Shown: positions 9,011 to 15,873 of the stretch, piece after piece
How positions within the stretch are numbered: position 1 is the stretch's first letter
Layout: the number at the start of each line of letters is the position of its first letter
From: Deltaproteobacteria bacterium
Lineage (GTDB): Bacteria; Desulfobacterota; Syntrophobacteria; BM002
DNA: 33,764 nucleotides
Reading direction: 5' to 3'
Assembly (NCBI GenBank): GCA_020353155.1
Contig: CP070689.1
Location: forward strand, 1,527,021-1,560,784
Position numbers and translations under genes: made by a program
The notes under the pieces: model-generated
Database searches by the model: none
Told to the model about the DNA's origin: nothing
What the model saw: the letters and a program-made list of their open reading frames with translations, nothing else

Positions 9011-9027
9011 TGCAATGGATGTGCCAG
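9011..9027 (-). promoter_or_regulatory. sigma-54-type promoter upstream of the M23 peptidase
   Basis: The minus strand reads CTGGCACATCCATTGCA, an essentially perfect YTGGCAC-N5-TTGCA match. It points at the peptidase gene (start 8756). The leader of about 240 bases holds no open frame I can support, so it may be an untranslated leader or a small RNA. Confidence 0.68.
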
Positions 9028-9054
9028 GATTTCATCTAAAGTTTTATGCAGTAA

Positions 9055-9507
9055 CTACTCGGCCCCTGCCCCTTTGAGCAACTCGATCATTTCTTGATTT
9101 TTTTCCGACTCAGCAATGATCAAAGCGTTCACACCCCCGGCTGTCTTGGCGTTCACATCCGCTCCCGCCTCGATCAAGGCTTTAGCGATTCCCATATGCC
9201 CTTTCTTAACCGCAAGCATGAGAGCTGTGGCTTCAGTACGACTTCTTGCGTTTACGTCCGCCCCCCCGGCGATCAGGATTCCCACCGTTTCGGTGTGCCC
9301 TTCCATTACCGCAAGCATCAAGGCCGTGTTCCCGTACTCATTCTTTTCCTCAATGTCAGCACCCTTGGCTATAAGCTTGGTGGCCTTTTTAGAGTCCCCT
9401 TTGAAAGCAGCCATCCTTAGTTGTTCACCTGGAGTGGCACAGGCCAGCAACAGAGTTAGAGCCAGAACCAACGGGAGAATTTTCCTTATGTGTAAGATGG
9501 TTTGCAT
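9055..9507 (-). CDS. ankyrin-repeat lipoprotein
   Basis: 150 aa. A signal sequence with lipobox L-L-A-C (Cys about residue 23) is followed by about three ankyrin repeats (about 28-148), with the repeating G-N-T-A-L-M-L-A and A-G-A-D-V-N-A patterns. It is a protein-interaction module anchored to the membrane; the partner is unknown. AAGGGG lies about seven bases before the ATG. It is the last minus-strand gene before the block of plus-strand cassette genes. Confidence 0.85.
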   Translation of the reverse strand: MQTILHIRKILPLVLALTLLLACATPGEQLRMAAFKGDSKKATKLIAKGADIEEKNEYGNTALMLAVMEGHTETVGILIAGGADVNARSRTEATALMLAVKKGHMGIAKALIEAGADVNAKTAGGVNALIIAESEKNQEMIELLKGAGAE

Positions 9508-9833
9508 ATCTACCCCTTTTTTTCATTTACAGCATTTGTATATCCGCCACTCGTTTCGTTATTTTGAGCCTGCAGCAAAGGAAAATAGAGAGATCCGGCT
9601 TCACTGTCAAGAACTGATCTTCACCAAGATCCCCCTTGAGGCTGTCCCATAACTAGTCGCCCCCTTTAGATACCCAGTCCTGGGATGAATCTTGCATCTG
9701 AATGGCTGGCGAGGTTGTTCTCATTGTTGCAACGAAAACAATATGAATTCATGAGGTTAGAGAGGTATGCACCCGCCCTCAGTTGGCGGAGCTATGACAA
9801 AGTTTATTGTTCGTTCATTGAGAGGAGAGATTC
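9508..9833. other. gap between the ankyrin gene and the cassette block
   Basis: 326 bases with no gene I can support. A GTTAGAG at 9756-9762, with ATCTGAA 60 bases before it (9696-9702), has the right spacing for a decayed attC or the left junction of the array. The arms between them do not pair well, so this is not claimed as a site. A short hairpin (CGCC/GGCG) lies at about 9773-9788. Confidence 0.4.
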
Positions 9834-10130
9834 ATGGAACTGAACAGATCCAACACAGAAATAATCGAGGAGTTCAAAAAGAGACGAACACGTCAGATCA
9901 TGGCGGTAGGCCCAATTATACTAGCATTTATTGCCCTTCTCTCAGTTGAGGGTAATCCGACCGGTATTTTTGGCCTGCCGCCGAACATTGTTTTGGGCAT
10001 TTCCTTTGCCTTAATCATTTCTGTCTTGATATTTTCCCTTTTCAATTGGCGATGCCCTGCCTGCAATAAATATCTTGGCAAAGCCATAAACCCAAAATTC
10101 TGTGCCAAATGCGGTGTTCAATTGAGCTGA
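9834..10130 (+). CDS. membrane protein with C-terminal zinc ribbon (cassette gene 1)
   Basis: 98 aa. Basic N-terminal helix, two membrane segments (about 23-37 and 48-68), then a zinc ribbon: C-P-A-C, 12 residues, C-A-K-C. GAGGAGA precedes the ATG by about six bases. The function is unknown; the ribbon would face the cytoplasm if the N-terminus is inside. Its stop codon is followed after five bases by attC 1. Confidence 0.7.
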   Translation: MELNRSNTEIIEEFKKRRTRQIMAVGPIILAFIALLSVEGNPTGIFGLPPNIVLGISFALIISVLIFSLFNWRCPACNKYLGKAINPKFCAKCGVQLS

Positions 10131-10135
10131 GGGGA

Positions 10136-10200
10136 AATTAACCACTCGCTGCAGACAGACCCTGAGCTTGTCGATGGACCGCTGAGCTCGGCCGTTAGAT
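10136..10200 (+). repeat. attC site 1
   Basis: 65 bp. R'' AATTAAC (one mismatch to RYYYAAC) and R' GTTAGAT (perfect GTTRRRY). Five bases after AAC comes GCTGCAG, and six bases before GTTAGAT ends CTGAGC. These pair if one G of the left arm is left out, the extrahelical base typical of attC L'' arms. Nearly identical in sequence to attC site 2. Confidence 0.75.
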
Positions 10201-10239
10201 CTCTAAAGATACTTAATGGAACATGGTGTTTGAATAATA

Positions 10240-10788
10240 ATGGATACCAAAAAAATCAAGAAGTGGATCAAAATTATCGCTTTGTGGCAATTGATTTGCG
10301 GGGGTATCAACGTGGTTCTTCTTATTATCCCGCAGTTATCGACAATTCAAGTAAAAATTACTTTGCATGATTGTATTGAAGCTTCTGTCAACATTATCGG
10401 AGGGTTGACCATTTTCCTGGGATTATGGCGGTTTACTTCTTGGGGTTGGAAAATTGCCGTTCTGTTCATCCCATTCTCGTGGGCTTATGTAACTTATGAT
10501 CTATTTATTGATTATCAGCGTGGTGTCGGCCTGCTCCTTTCTCCATTTATGTTAATCGACTGCGCAATATTACATTTCTTGTTTAAACGAAAAGTAACAG
10601 AGATTTTCAACATATCATCCACTAACTTGGTCAAGTTGAGTTGGCTTGTTGCCCCCCTTTTTATTCTTGCTGTTCTTTTACTAATTCACGACTTGGTTAA
10701 TGACATTGTCGCGATCGTTTTTGCTTTCGCAATATTAATGGGTTTTTACGCAGTAAACAAATATAGAAGAAAAATGCAATCGAGCTAA
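10240..10788 (+). CDS. multi-pass membrane protein, unknown function (cassette gene 2)
   Basis: 182 aa, about five hydrophobic segments (around 12-30, 47-62, 70-88, 98-112, 132-172) and basic ends. I recognise no family. The codon use is A/T-rich compared with the flanking chromosome genes. No strong ribosome site precedes the ATG. It lies between attC 1 and attC 2; the first bases of this cassette (TTAGAT) are complementary to its own attC R'' (ATCTAAC), as expected of a cassette that was once circular. Confidence 0.7.
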   Translation: MDTKKIKKWIKIIALWQLICGGINVVLLIIPQLSTIQVKITLHDCIEASVNIIGGLTIFLGLWRFTSWGWKIAVLFIPFSWAYVTYDLFIDYQRGVGLLLSPFMLIDCAILHFLFKRKVTEIFNISSTNLVKLSWLVAPLFILAVLLLIHDLVNDIVAIVFAFAILMGFYAVNKYRRKMQSS

Positions 10789-10818
10789 TATTTAATAGCT
10801 GGGATTTATGAGACAAAG

Positions 10819-10882
10819 ATCTAACCACTTGCTGCAGACAGACCCTGAGCTTGTCGATGGGCCGCTGAGCTCGGTCGTAGAT
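10819..10882 (+). repeat. attC site 2
   Basis: 64 bp. R'' ATCTAAC is perfect. The right box reads GTAGAT, that is GTTAGAT with one T lost. The inner arms GCT-G-CAG and CTGAGC are the same as in site 1, and the loop is nearly identical, so the two sites are recent copies. Loss of a T at the crossover point may have fixed this junction. Confidence 0.72.
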
Positions 10883-10904
10883 ACCTTTGATGGAGGAATA
10901 AGAG

Positions 10905-11423
10905 ATGAGAAAAAGGTCGTTACTTTGTGCAATACAAGTCTGTGTAACATCCGCTGTATTATTTCTGTTACTAACCCCCCTAGCTCGAGGCGACGAGCTC
11001 AGGAAGCTGGCCTTGGACGATGCATCTTCGCTCGGCACAACAGTTTCAACAGATCTTACTATAAAGCAAGAAGGCAACGGCTCTATAAGAATCTCAACCG
11101 CATGGCCAACGACCATTTGTCTGGGAGAAGTGGCGGAACTCAACGTCGACAACGCCCAGATTATTTATCAAGCCAAGGTAAAAAGTGAAAAATTAGAGGG
11201 CACTGCATTTTTGGAAATGTGGTGCCATGTTGGCGGTGGCCAATACTTCTCTCGAGGTATGAATTCCTTTGTTACTGGCACTATGGATTGGAAGACGCTT
11301 CAAACCCCTTTCTATCTGCAGCCAGGACAGAGCGCCAAAAAGGCTACTTTGAACATCGTTATTAATGGCAAAGGTACCGTCTGGGTCGATGACATTTATC
11401 TCCTCAAAGAACCATTGAAATAG
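10905..11423 (+). CDS. exported beta-sandwich-like protein (cassette gene 3)
   Basis: 172 aa. A clear signal peptide (about 1-29, ending A-R-G). The mature part is beta-rich and ends G-T-V-W-V-D-D-I-Y-L, a pattern common at the last strand of carbohydrate-binding-type beta-sandwich domains. That resemblance is inference; no binding residues can be named. GGAGG precedes the ATG by about eight bases. The stop is only two bases from attC 3. Confidence 0.7.
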   Translation: MRKRSLLCAIQVCVTSAVLFLLLTPLARGDELRKLALDDASSLGTTVSTDLTIKQEGNGSIRISTAWPTTICLGEVAELNVDNAQIIYQAKVKSEKLEGTAFLEMWCHVGGGQYFSRGMNSFVTGTMDWKTLQTPFYLQPGQSAKKATLNIVINGKGTVWVDDIYLLKEPLK

Positions 11424-11425
11424 GA

Positions 11426-11492
11426 ACCCAACCATTCGCTGCAGTTAGGCCCCCTGAGACAAACTCAGGGCCGTTGAGTTCTGCCCCTAGAT
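11426..11492 (+). repeat. attC site 3
   Basis: 67 bp. R'' ACCCAAC is perfect; the right box reads CCTAGAT, so the GTT is lost. L'' GCTGCAG sits five bases after AAC as in sites 1 and 2 and can pair with TTGAGT using G-T pairs and one extrahelical G. The centre forms a strong stem CCCTGAG / CTCAGGG extended by GGCC / GGCC. Confidence 0.62.
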
Positions 11493-11532
11493 GGTTTTGA
11501 TTAAAATACTCCAAAAACTACGAGGTGAATTT

Positions 11533-11934
11533 ATGTTAATCAAAAACTCTATCTTTAAAGGTCTTATTGTAATTTTAACGCTATTACTGGCAGCAAATTT
11601 AGGGTTTGCCCAGGATGAGACAGCGGAGACTGCTGAAAAGCTGATGATTTGGCAATTAGAGGCTATAAAAGATGGAGATTACCAACGATTCATTGAACAT
11701 GGCAATAAAGCCTTCAAGGAACTCATGGACGAGTATTCGTTCGACAATTTTAAACTGCAGAGGGGAGCAAAAATAGTAAAAGGTTACAAGTTAGAATATC
11801 TTGGTACCATAAGAAGAATCGGTATGCGAGAGCATTTGTGGAAGATATACATCAGTGGTGATAAATATGAGCTTCTAGGAAGTTTGACTCTTTCTCACGC
11901 TCAAGGCAAAGTGGTTGGCTTTAATATAGATTAG
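11533..11934 (+). CDS. exported small protein, possibly DUF3887/NTF2-like (cassette gene 4)
   Basis: 133 aa. Signal peptide about 1-26 (ending G-F-A-Q). The mature part starts with a helix (E-T-A-E-K-L-M-I-W-Q-L) followed by beta-rich sequence ending with K-V-V-G-F-N-I-D, the usual plan of NTF2-like/DUF3887 domains; this is inference from the pattern. The frame runs back to 11491, but GAGGTG lies five bases before the ATG at 11533. Confidence 0.7.
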   Translation: MLIKNSIFKGLIVILTLLLAANLGFAQDETAETAEKLMIWQLEAIKDGDYQRFIEHGNKAFKELMDEYSFDNFKLQRGAKIVKGYKLEYLGTIRRIGMREHLWKIYISGDKYELLGSLTLSHAQGKVVGFNID

Positions 11935-11943
11935 TCTTCTGGC

Positions 11944-12008
11944 ATTCAACTACTCGCGGCAGTCGGCTTCTTCGAGTCGCTCAGGGCCGCTGAGTTCAGC
12001 TGTTAGAT
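11944..12008 (+). repeat. attC site 4
   Basis: 65 bp with both boxes perfect: R'' ATTCAAC and R' GTTAGAT. The inner stem CTCGCGGC pairs with GCCGCTGAG leaving one unpaired T. The loop sequence differs from sites 1-3. This is the best-preserved site and should be recombination-competent if an integrase were supplied by the cell. Confidence 0.78.
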
Positions 12009-12026
12009 TCCACAGGAGGAAACATT

Positions 12027-12269
12027 ATGACACATATAATAATTAGCAAGGCCCTAGCTTGGTGTGCAGTAATAAACATTGGATTGCTGCTGTGGTGGTT
12101 TTTGTTTTTCATTCTGGCTCACGATTGGACCTACAGATTTCATAGTAAATGGTTCAAATTGTCCATTGAGGAATTCGATAGAATTCACTACAAGTGTATG
12201 GCCCTTTTTAAAGTAAGCATATTCGTCTTCAACCTGGTACCGTATTTCGCCTTGCGTATTGTTGGTTGA
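12027..12269 (+). CDS. DUF6868-like small membrane protein (cassette gene 5a)
   Basis: 80 aa with two membrane segments (about 8-31 and 58-78). The pattern A-L-A-W-C-A-V-I-N, A-H-D-W-T-Y and H-Y-K-C-M-A-L-F-K resembles a small membrane family I know as DUF6868 (function unknown). AGGAGG lies about seven bases before the ATG. It shares its cassette with the CPBP-like gene that follows. Confidence 0.75.
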   Translation: MTHIIISKALAWCAVINIGLLLWWFLFFILAHDWTYRFHSKWFKLSIEEFDRIHYKCMALFKVSIFVFNLVPYFALRIVG

Positions 12270-12303
12270 GTCTGGCCGCGAGGTACATTTGCGACAGGAG
12301 CTT

Positions 12304-12969
12304 ATGGAACCGTCTTTAAAGCGCCGTCTCCTCACTGAACTGCTCGTACTCGGTGTGCTCACCACCATCTTCCTCGCTGTCTTTCCAAAGCGGTCTATTT
12401 ACATTGACGGTCTGCTAGCTCTCTTCGCCCTTTCTCTTATTGCCTCAAACGCTCGATTCACCAGGCACTCCGTCTGGGTTCAGTTCCCCGCAAGGGACGA
12501 TCTCCGGACCCGATCAAGAAGGTCATACACTCTGGCTGGTATCTTCACAATTCCCGTGATTCTTGCCTTCGCGGCAACAGGACTTGCTCTTGGTTACAGG
12601 GAATTGGGCTGGCAAGGAGGTTGGGCTCGATTGGCAAACTGGCATCTTGCCTTGGCATTCTTGCTTTACCTACCATGGGCTCTACTGCAGCAGTTCATCT
12701 TTCAGTTCTATCTTCTTGGGCGGTTTCTTACTCTTTTACCAACTCCTGTCGCCGTATTCTTTACCGGGATAACGTATTCTTTAGTCCACCTTCCTGAAGT
12801 CGGCATCGCTCTTGCCGCCGCTCCTGCGGGAATCTTCTGGACTTTTCTCTACTGTCGAGATCGAGTTCTACTTCCTCTGGGCCTCTCTCACGCCTTACTC
12901 GGTTCCACCTTTTACTACTGGGTCTATGGGCGGGACCTTCTCATGGTTTGGAAAGAGGTCCTTCAGTGA
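12304..12969 (+). CDS. CPBP/Abi-like membrane protein lacking the glutamate pair (cassette gene 5b)
   Basis: 221 aa, about seven hydrophobic segments. The order of motifs follows CPBP intramembrane proteases (motif 2 Y-S-L-V-H, motif 3 L-S-H-A-L-L-G-S), but motif 1 reads L-L-Q-Q-F-I-F-Q where active members have E-E-x-x-x-R. It is therefore probably a non-proteolytic relative. CAGGAG lies three bases before the ATG; an upstream TTG (12259) would overlap the previous gene. No attC lies between it and the DUF6868-like gene. Confidence 0.7.
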   Translation: MEPSLKRRLLTELLVLGVLTTIFLAVFPKRSIYIDGLLALFALSLIASNARFTRHSVWVQFPARDDLRTRSRRSYTLAGIFTIPVILAFAATGLALGYRELGWQGGWARLANWHLALAFLLYLPWALLQQFIFQFYLLGRFLTLLPTPVAVFFTGITYSLVHLPEVGIALAAAPAGIFWTFLYCRDRVLLPLGLSHALLGSTFYYWVYGRDLLMVWKEVLQ

Positions 12970-13020
12970 TTCCCTTATTTGGTCAGATGTTGCCCGCAAT
13001 CAGAGTTCCTGAGGTTTTTC

Positions 13021-13086
13021 AGATAACGATCCCAGATGAGTGGCTACACCTGAGATGAATCGACACAGCTGGGCTCGCCCGTAGGC
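13021..13086 (+). repeat. attC-like site 5 (degenerate)
   Basis: 66 bp. Left box AGATAAC (two mismatches to RYYYAAC), right box GTAGGC (GTTRRRY with one T lost, the same defect as site 2). CCCAG and CTGGG can pair. Length, place after a stop and before a gene, and orientation agree with sites 1-4. Confidence 0.45.
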
Positions 13087-13104
13087 AAATTGAAGGGAGA
13101 TAAC

Positions 13105-13470
13105 ATGATAATTCCAGACTCCTCCAACCGGCGCAAAGGCCATTTTTTAGGCACTGAAATCGAGAATTAATGGTGGAAGAGGTATAAGAAGAATAAATTC
13201 TTCGCCCGGGGAAACGGCGAATATTGGTTCGATGATGTCTCCTTTTGTGTTCATCGCTATTTGACGAAACACCCTCTTGAGATTCCTCTGGAGAAAATAA
13301 TGACATTGGAGATTGGCAAATCTCATGCTGGGCGGTGGCTGTTTAAACAAAGGGTGCTTAAAATTATTTGGGAAAAGGACGGCATGATTCTTAGTTCCGG
13401 TTTTATTGTCGCCAGAAACCAGCAGGAAACTGAGATTGTCATGGCTGACCTCAAGCGATTACTTCATTAG
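13105..13470 (+). pseudogene. cassette gene interrupted by an in-frame TAA
   Basis: An ATG with AAGGGAG six bases upstream opens a frame that continues to 13470 (121 codons) apart from one TAA at 13168-13170. The flanking text reads G-T-E-I-E-N, stop, W-W-K-R-Y-K-K, and the frame then keeps coding character (N-G-E-Y-W-F-D-D, V-L-K-I-I-W-E-K-D-G). AAA to TAA would explain it. TAA is not a known selenocysteine or pyrrolysine codon. The original function is unknown. It could also be a sequencing error. Confidence 0.7.
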
Positions 13471-13518
13471 AACTCTTGTAGGCAGGGCCGCTTGTGCTCA
13501 AGCGTCAAGTGTGCAGAT
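13467..13518 (+). repeat. attC-like hairpin 6 (weak)
   Basis: Outer arms CTTG / CAAG with flanking AC / GT, and an inner perfect hairpin CGCTTG-tgct-CAAGCG. The boxes are poor (TTAGAAC; TGCAGAT). Its place between the pseudogene stop and the next ribosome site fits a decayed attC. It could instead be a simple hairpin. Confidence 0.32.
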
Positions 13519-13533
13519 ATAAAAGGAGACAGA

Positions 13534-13785
13534 ATGGCTAATAATATTTCTGAGTTAAAAAAAGCATTAGAGCTTGATAGAGACGGAGACTGGGATAGCG
13601 CACACAGGATTGTTCAGGGGATTGACTCGAGCGACTCTTATTGGATTCATGCATACTTGCACAGAAAAGAGGGTGCTTTAGGCAATTCAAACTACTGGTA
13701 CCGTAGAGCCGATAAGACAATGCCTGTATATGATTTAGCTAAAGAGTGGAATGAGCTCTATGAATATATCAGCTCAAAAGGCTAA
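13534..13785 (+). CDS. small conserved hypothetical protein (cassette gene 7)
   Basis: 83 aa. The pattern D-W-D-S-A-H-R-I-V, W-I-H-A-Y-L-H-R-K-E-G, N-Y-W-Y-R-R-A belongs to a widespread family of about 85 residues with unknown function, helical throughout. AAGGAG lies six bases before the ATG; a longer frame from 13492 would run through the hairpin upstream. Confidence 0.75.
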   Translation: MANNISELKKALELDRDGDWDSAHRIVQGIDSSDSYWIHAYLHRKEGALGNSNYWYRRADKTMPVYDLAKEWNELYEYISSKG

Positions 13786-13788
13786 AAA

Positions 13789-13866
13789 ATTTGACCTCTC
13801 GTTGACCCCTCTACAGCCGCAGCACTGGAGAGGATCCCGGGTGCTTTTAGGGGTTCACCTTTAGAC
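13789..13866 (+). repeat. attC-like hairpin 7 or terminator
   Basis: Left box ATTTGAC (one mismatch), right box TTTAGAC (one mismatch). Arms GTTGACCCCT and AGGGGTTCAC pair at eight of ten positions. It starts four bases after a stop codon and ends 25 bases before the flavoprotein start. There is no T-run, which argues against a simple terminator. Confidence 0.35.
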
Positions 13867-13891
13867 CTAGACCTAAGGACATATTTTTTCT

Positions 13892-14965
13892 ATGTATGAC
13901 GTGGCTATTATCGGAGGAGGCCCGGGGGGTGCCACCCTAGCCAGGCTGATTGGGGGGAGCTACAGAGTCCTCTTGGTTGACAAGAGAGAGTTTGCCGACT
14001 CTCCTGGGACATTCTCCTCGAGAAAGTGCTGCGGCGGACTCTTGGCCCCAGATGCCCAAAGGATGCTGTCCAAACTGGGCCTGGGTCTGCCCAAAAGCCT
14101 TCTGGAAGAACCTCAACTTTTCGTTGTCAAGGCTACAGATATTCAGCGGGGATTAGAAAGCTATTATCAACGTCACTATATCAACATGGACCGGCAAAAA
14201 TTCGATTGCTGGTTGCTATCCTTGATCCCGTCAGGTGTTGATCTAAGGCTAAATTGTCGCCTCAAGTCATATTCATCAGAAGATAACTTTTTCAAACTCA
14301 CACTCGGCCAAGATGGAAAAACCTTCGTGGAAAGGACGAGAATCCTGGTTGGAGCTGACGGGGCTATTTCAAAAGTACGTCTCCAGTTGTCAGCAAAAAA
14401 CCCTTTTCCGAAAAAATATTTCGCCATACAAGAATGGGTCGATGGATACAACAATTTGCCTTACTTTACTTCCCTGTTTGATCCAGAAATAACTGATTAT
14501 TATTGCTGGACCATCCCAAAAGGAGAACACTTAATAATCGGGGCAGCACTGCACCCAAAGCAAAATGTAGCTGTAAAATTTGATCTTTTGAAAAGGAAGC
14601 TTAGAGATCGCGGCTTCCATTTCGGCAAGACAGTATGGAGAGAAGGGGCTTTTGTTCTCAGACCTGTTAAGACAAGACAGTTGTTCACAGGCGATAAGGG
14701 AATTGCTTTAATAGGCGAGGCAGCTGGCTGGATAAGTCCTAGTTCTGCAGAGGGGCTCAGCTATGCATTTAGAAGTGCGGTCATGCTCGCAGAAGCCCTG
14801 CGCTCAACCCCCGATGGTTTCGAGAAACGGTACTATGAAAAAACCAGGGCACTGAGAAGGAACATCTTTCTTAAAAATCTAAAGTCTCACTTTATTTTCA
14901 ATCCCAATTTGAGGAGCGCGGTAATGAGAAGCGGTCTTCAAAGTGTAAAAATTTACAGGCCATGA
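13892..14965 (+). CDS. geranylgeranyl reductase-family FAD-dependent oxidoreductase
   Basis: 357 aa. The N-terminal FAD-binding motif is D-V-A-I-I-G-G-G-P-G-G-A (4-15). It is followed by K-C-C-G-G-L-L-A-P, N-M-D-R-Q-K-F-D, the G-A-D-G motif (about 151-154) and a C-terminal G-E-A-A-G-W-I-S-P-S-S-A-E-G-L, the family's second FAD-contact region. Members reduce isoprenoid double bonds or related substrates; the CbrA/FixC-like subgroup has varied roles, so the substrate is open. Only a weak ribosome site (AAGGA, 13 bases away) is seen. It is larger than the cassette genes and probably marks the chromosome side of the array, though it has the same orientation. Confidence 0.82.
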   Translation: MYDVAIIGGGPGGATLARLIGGSYRVLLVDKREFADSPGTFSSRKCCGGLLAPDAQRMLSKLGLGLPKSLLEEPQLFVVKATDIQRGLESYYQRHYINMDRQKFDCWLLSLIPSGVDLRLNCRLKSYSSEDNFFKLTLGQDGKTFVERTRILVGADGAISKVRLQLSAKNPFPKKYFAIQEWVDGYNNLPYFTSLFDPEITDYYCWTIPKGEHLIIGAALHPKQNVAVKFDLLKRKLRDRGFHFGKTVWREGAFVLRPVKTRQLFTGDKGIALIGEAAGWISPSSAEGLSYAFRSAVMLAEALRSTPDGFEKRYYEKTRALRRNIFLKNLKSHFIFNPNLRSAVMRSGLQSVKIYRP

Positions 14966-14990
14966 GCAAAAGGCACTACCGCGAGATAAT

Positions 14991-15683
14991 TCAATTGGTC
15001 TCGAAAATTACATGGACCGTCTCTTCCATAGTGATCTCACCCACCTCGATTGGTGTTCTGGCTGTTGCTGCCATGGCCTCCATCCTGTAAAGCGGGGCGG
15101 GGCCGCGAGGTGTATAACTGACCTTTACAATTTTCTTGATTGTAAGTCCGGCTGCCTTGGCAAGATCTGCAGCGATATCTTTGGCTTGATTGAGCGCCTG
15201 AACCGCAGCTTCCTTCCGCAATTTTTCCTCACCGTCAGTACTGAACGTGAGGCTCCCAATACGACTCACGCCTGCCTTTGATGCCTCATCTATAAAAGTT
15301 CCAACCTGATCGATTTCCTTTGTTTCCACTATGACTGTATTGGTCACCCGATAACCTCTGGGTTGAAACCTGTTGTCTTTATCGTAGACGGGCGTCAGCG
15401 TAAAACCTGATGTTCTTATTTTGATTTTTTGTTTCCCAATATCTTTTAGAGTATTTAGCAACTTGTCAGTTTGCTTCGCATTTTCTCGCACCGCCAGCTG
15501 AGCCTTTGTACTGTTCGTTTCTACTGCGAATGTCACAGTGGCGACATTAGGCATGGTCATGACCCGCGCCTTCCCCACAACCTCGATTGTTGATGGTTGG
15601 GGTTTTTCTTCAGCATAGCTTAATTGAGCCAGGGATAGGAAAATGCAGATGGCCAAAGAGAGGAAGCTTATTTTTCTTTTCAT
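14991..15683 (-). CDS. SIMPL-domain (DUF541) periplasmic protein
   Basis: 230 aa. Signal peptide about 1-24 (ending S-Y-A-E). The mature part is a SIMPL/DUF541 domain: I-E-V-V-G-K-A, N-V-A-T-V-T-F-A-V-E, I-R-T-S-G-F-T-L-T-P-V-Y, and G-Y-R-V-T-N. Relatives such as YggE are linked to oxidative stress tolerance; the mechanism is unknown. The frame extends to 15758, but AAGGAGA lies six bases before the ATG at 15683. Confidence 0.9.
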   Translation of the reverse strand: MKRKISFLSLAICIFLSLAQLSYAEEKPQPSTIEVVGKARVMTMPNVATVTFAVETNSTKAQLAVRENAKQTDKLLNTLKDIGKQKIKIRTSGFTLTPVYDKDNRFQPRGYRVTNTVIVETKEIDQVGTFIDEASKAGVSRIGSLTFSTDGEEKLRKEAAVQALNQAKDIAADLAKAAGLTIKKIVKVSYTPRGPAPLYRMEAMAATARTPIEVGEITMEETVHVIFETN

Positions 15684-15873
15684 TGAGAGTCTCCTTACGA
15701 AACCACTTGGGGGCTGTCTGACAACTACCGAAGGGCCCGCGATGGCGTTGTCCCCCATCTTAGGTAATAGGAATATGGTAGATCACGAATATTTACTATC
15801 AAAATAAAGATGAGAGTAAAAGTAAAACTAATCCACTCTGTCCTTTTCTTGCCGGATACACTGGAGGTTGTGC

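Larger units (their letters stand above)
9834..13866 (+). mobile_element. integron-type gene cassette array without visible integrase
   Basis: Seven or so short genes, all on the plus strand, lie between genes on the minus strand. Between them are 64-67 bp imperfect palindromes, each starting with a RYYYAAC-like box within about 40 bases of a stop codon and ending with a GTTRRRY-like box 18-45 bases before the next start. This is the layout of integron cassettes (one ORF plus a 3' attC). No tyrosine recombinase with an IntI patch is present in the window, so it is either the distal part of a chromosomal integron or a cluster of attC sites lacking an integrase (CALIN). The left boundary is not defined; the right boundary is set by the last attC-like hairpin. 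Confidence 0.72.

Noticed and set aside
9696..9762. An additional attC at the left end of the array (ATCTGAA ... GTTAGAG)
   Set aside because: Spacing fits, but the inner arms do not pair and both boxes have mismatches; kept only as a note on the gap.
13168..13170. Recoding of the in-frame stop in the cassette pseudogene
   Set aside because: The codon is TAA; selenocysteine uses TGA and pyrrolysine TAG, so mutation or error is the simpler reading.
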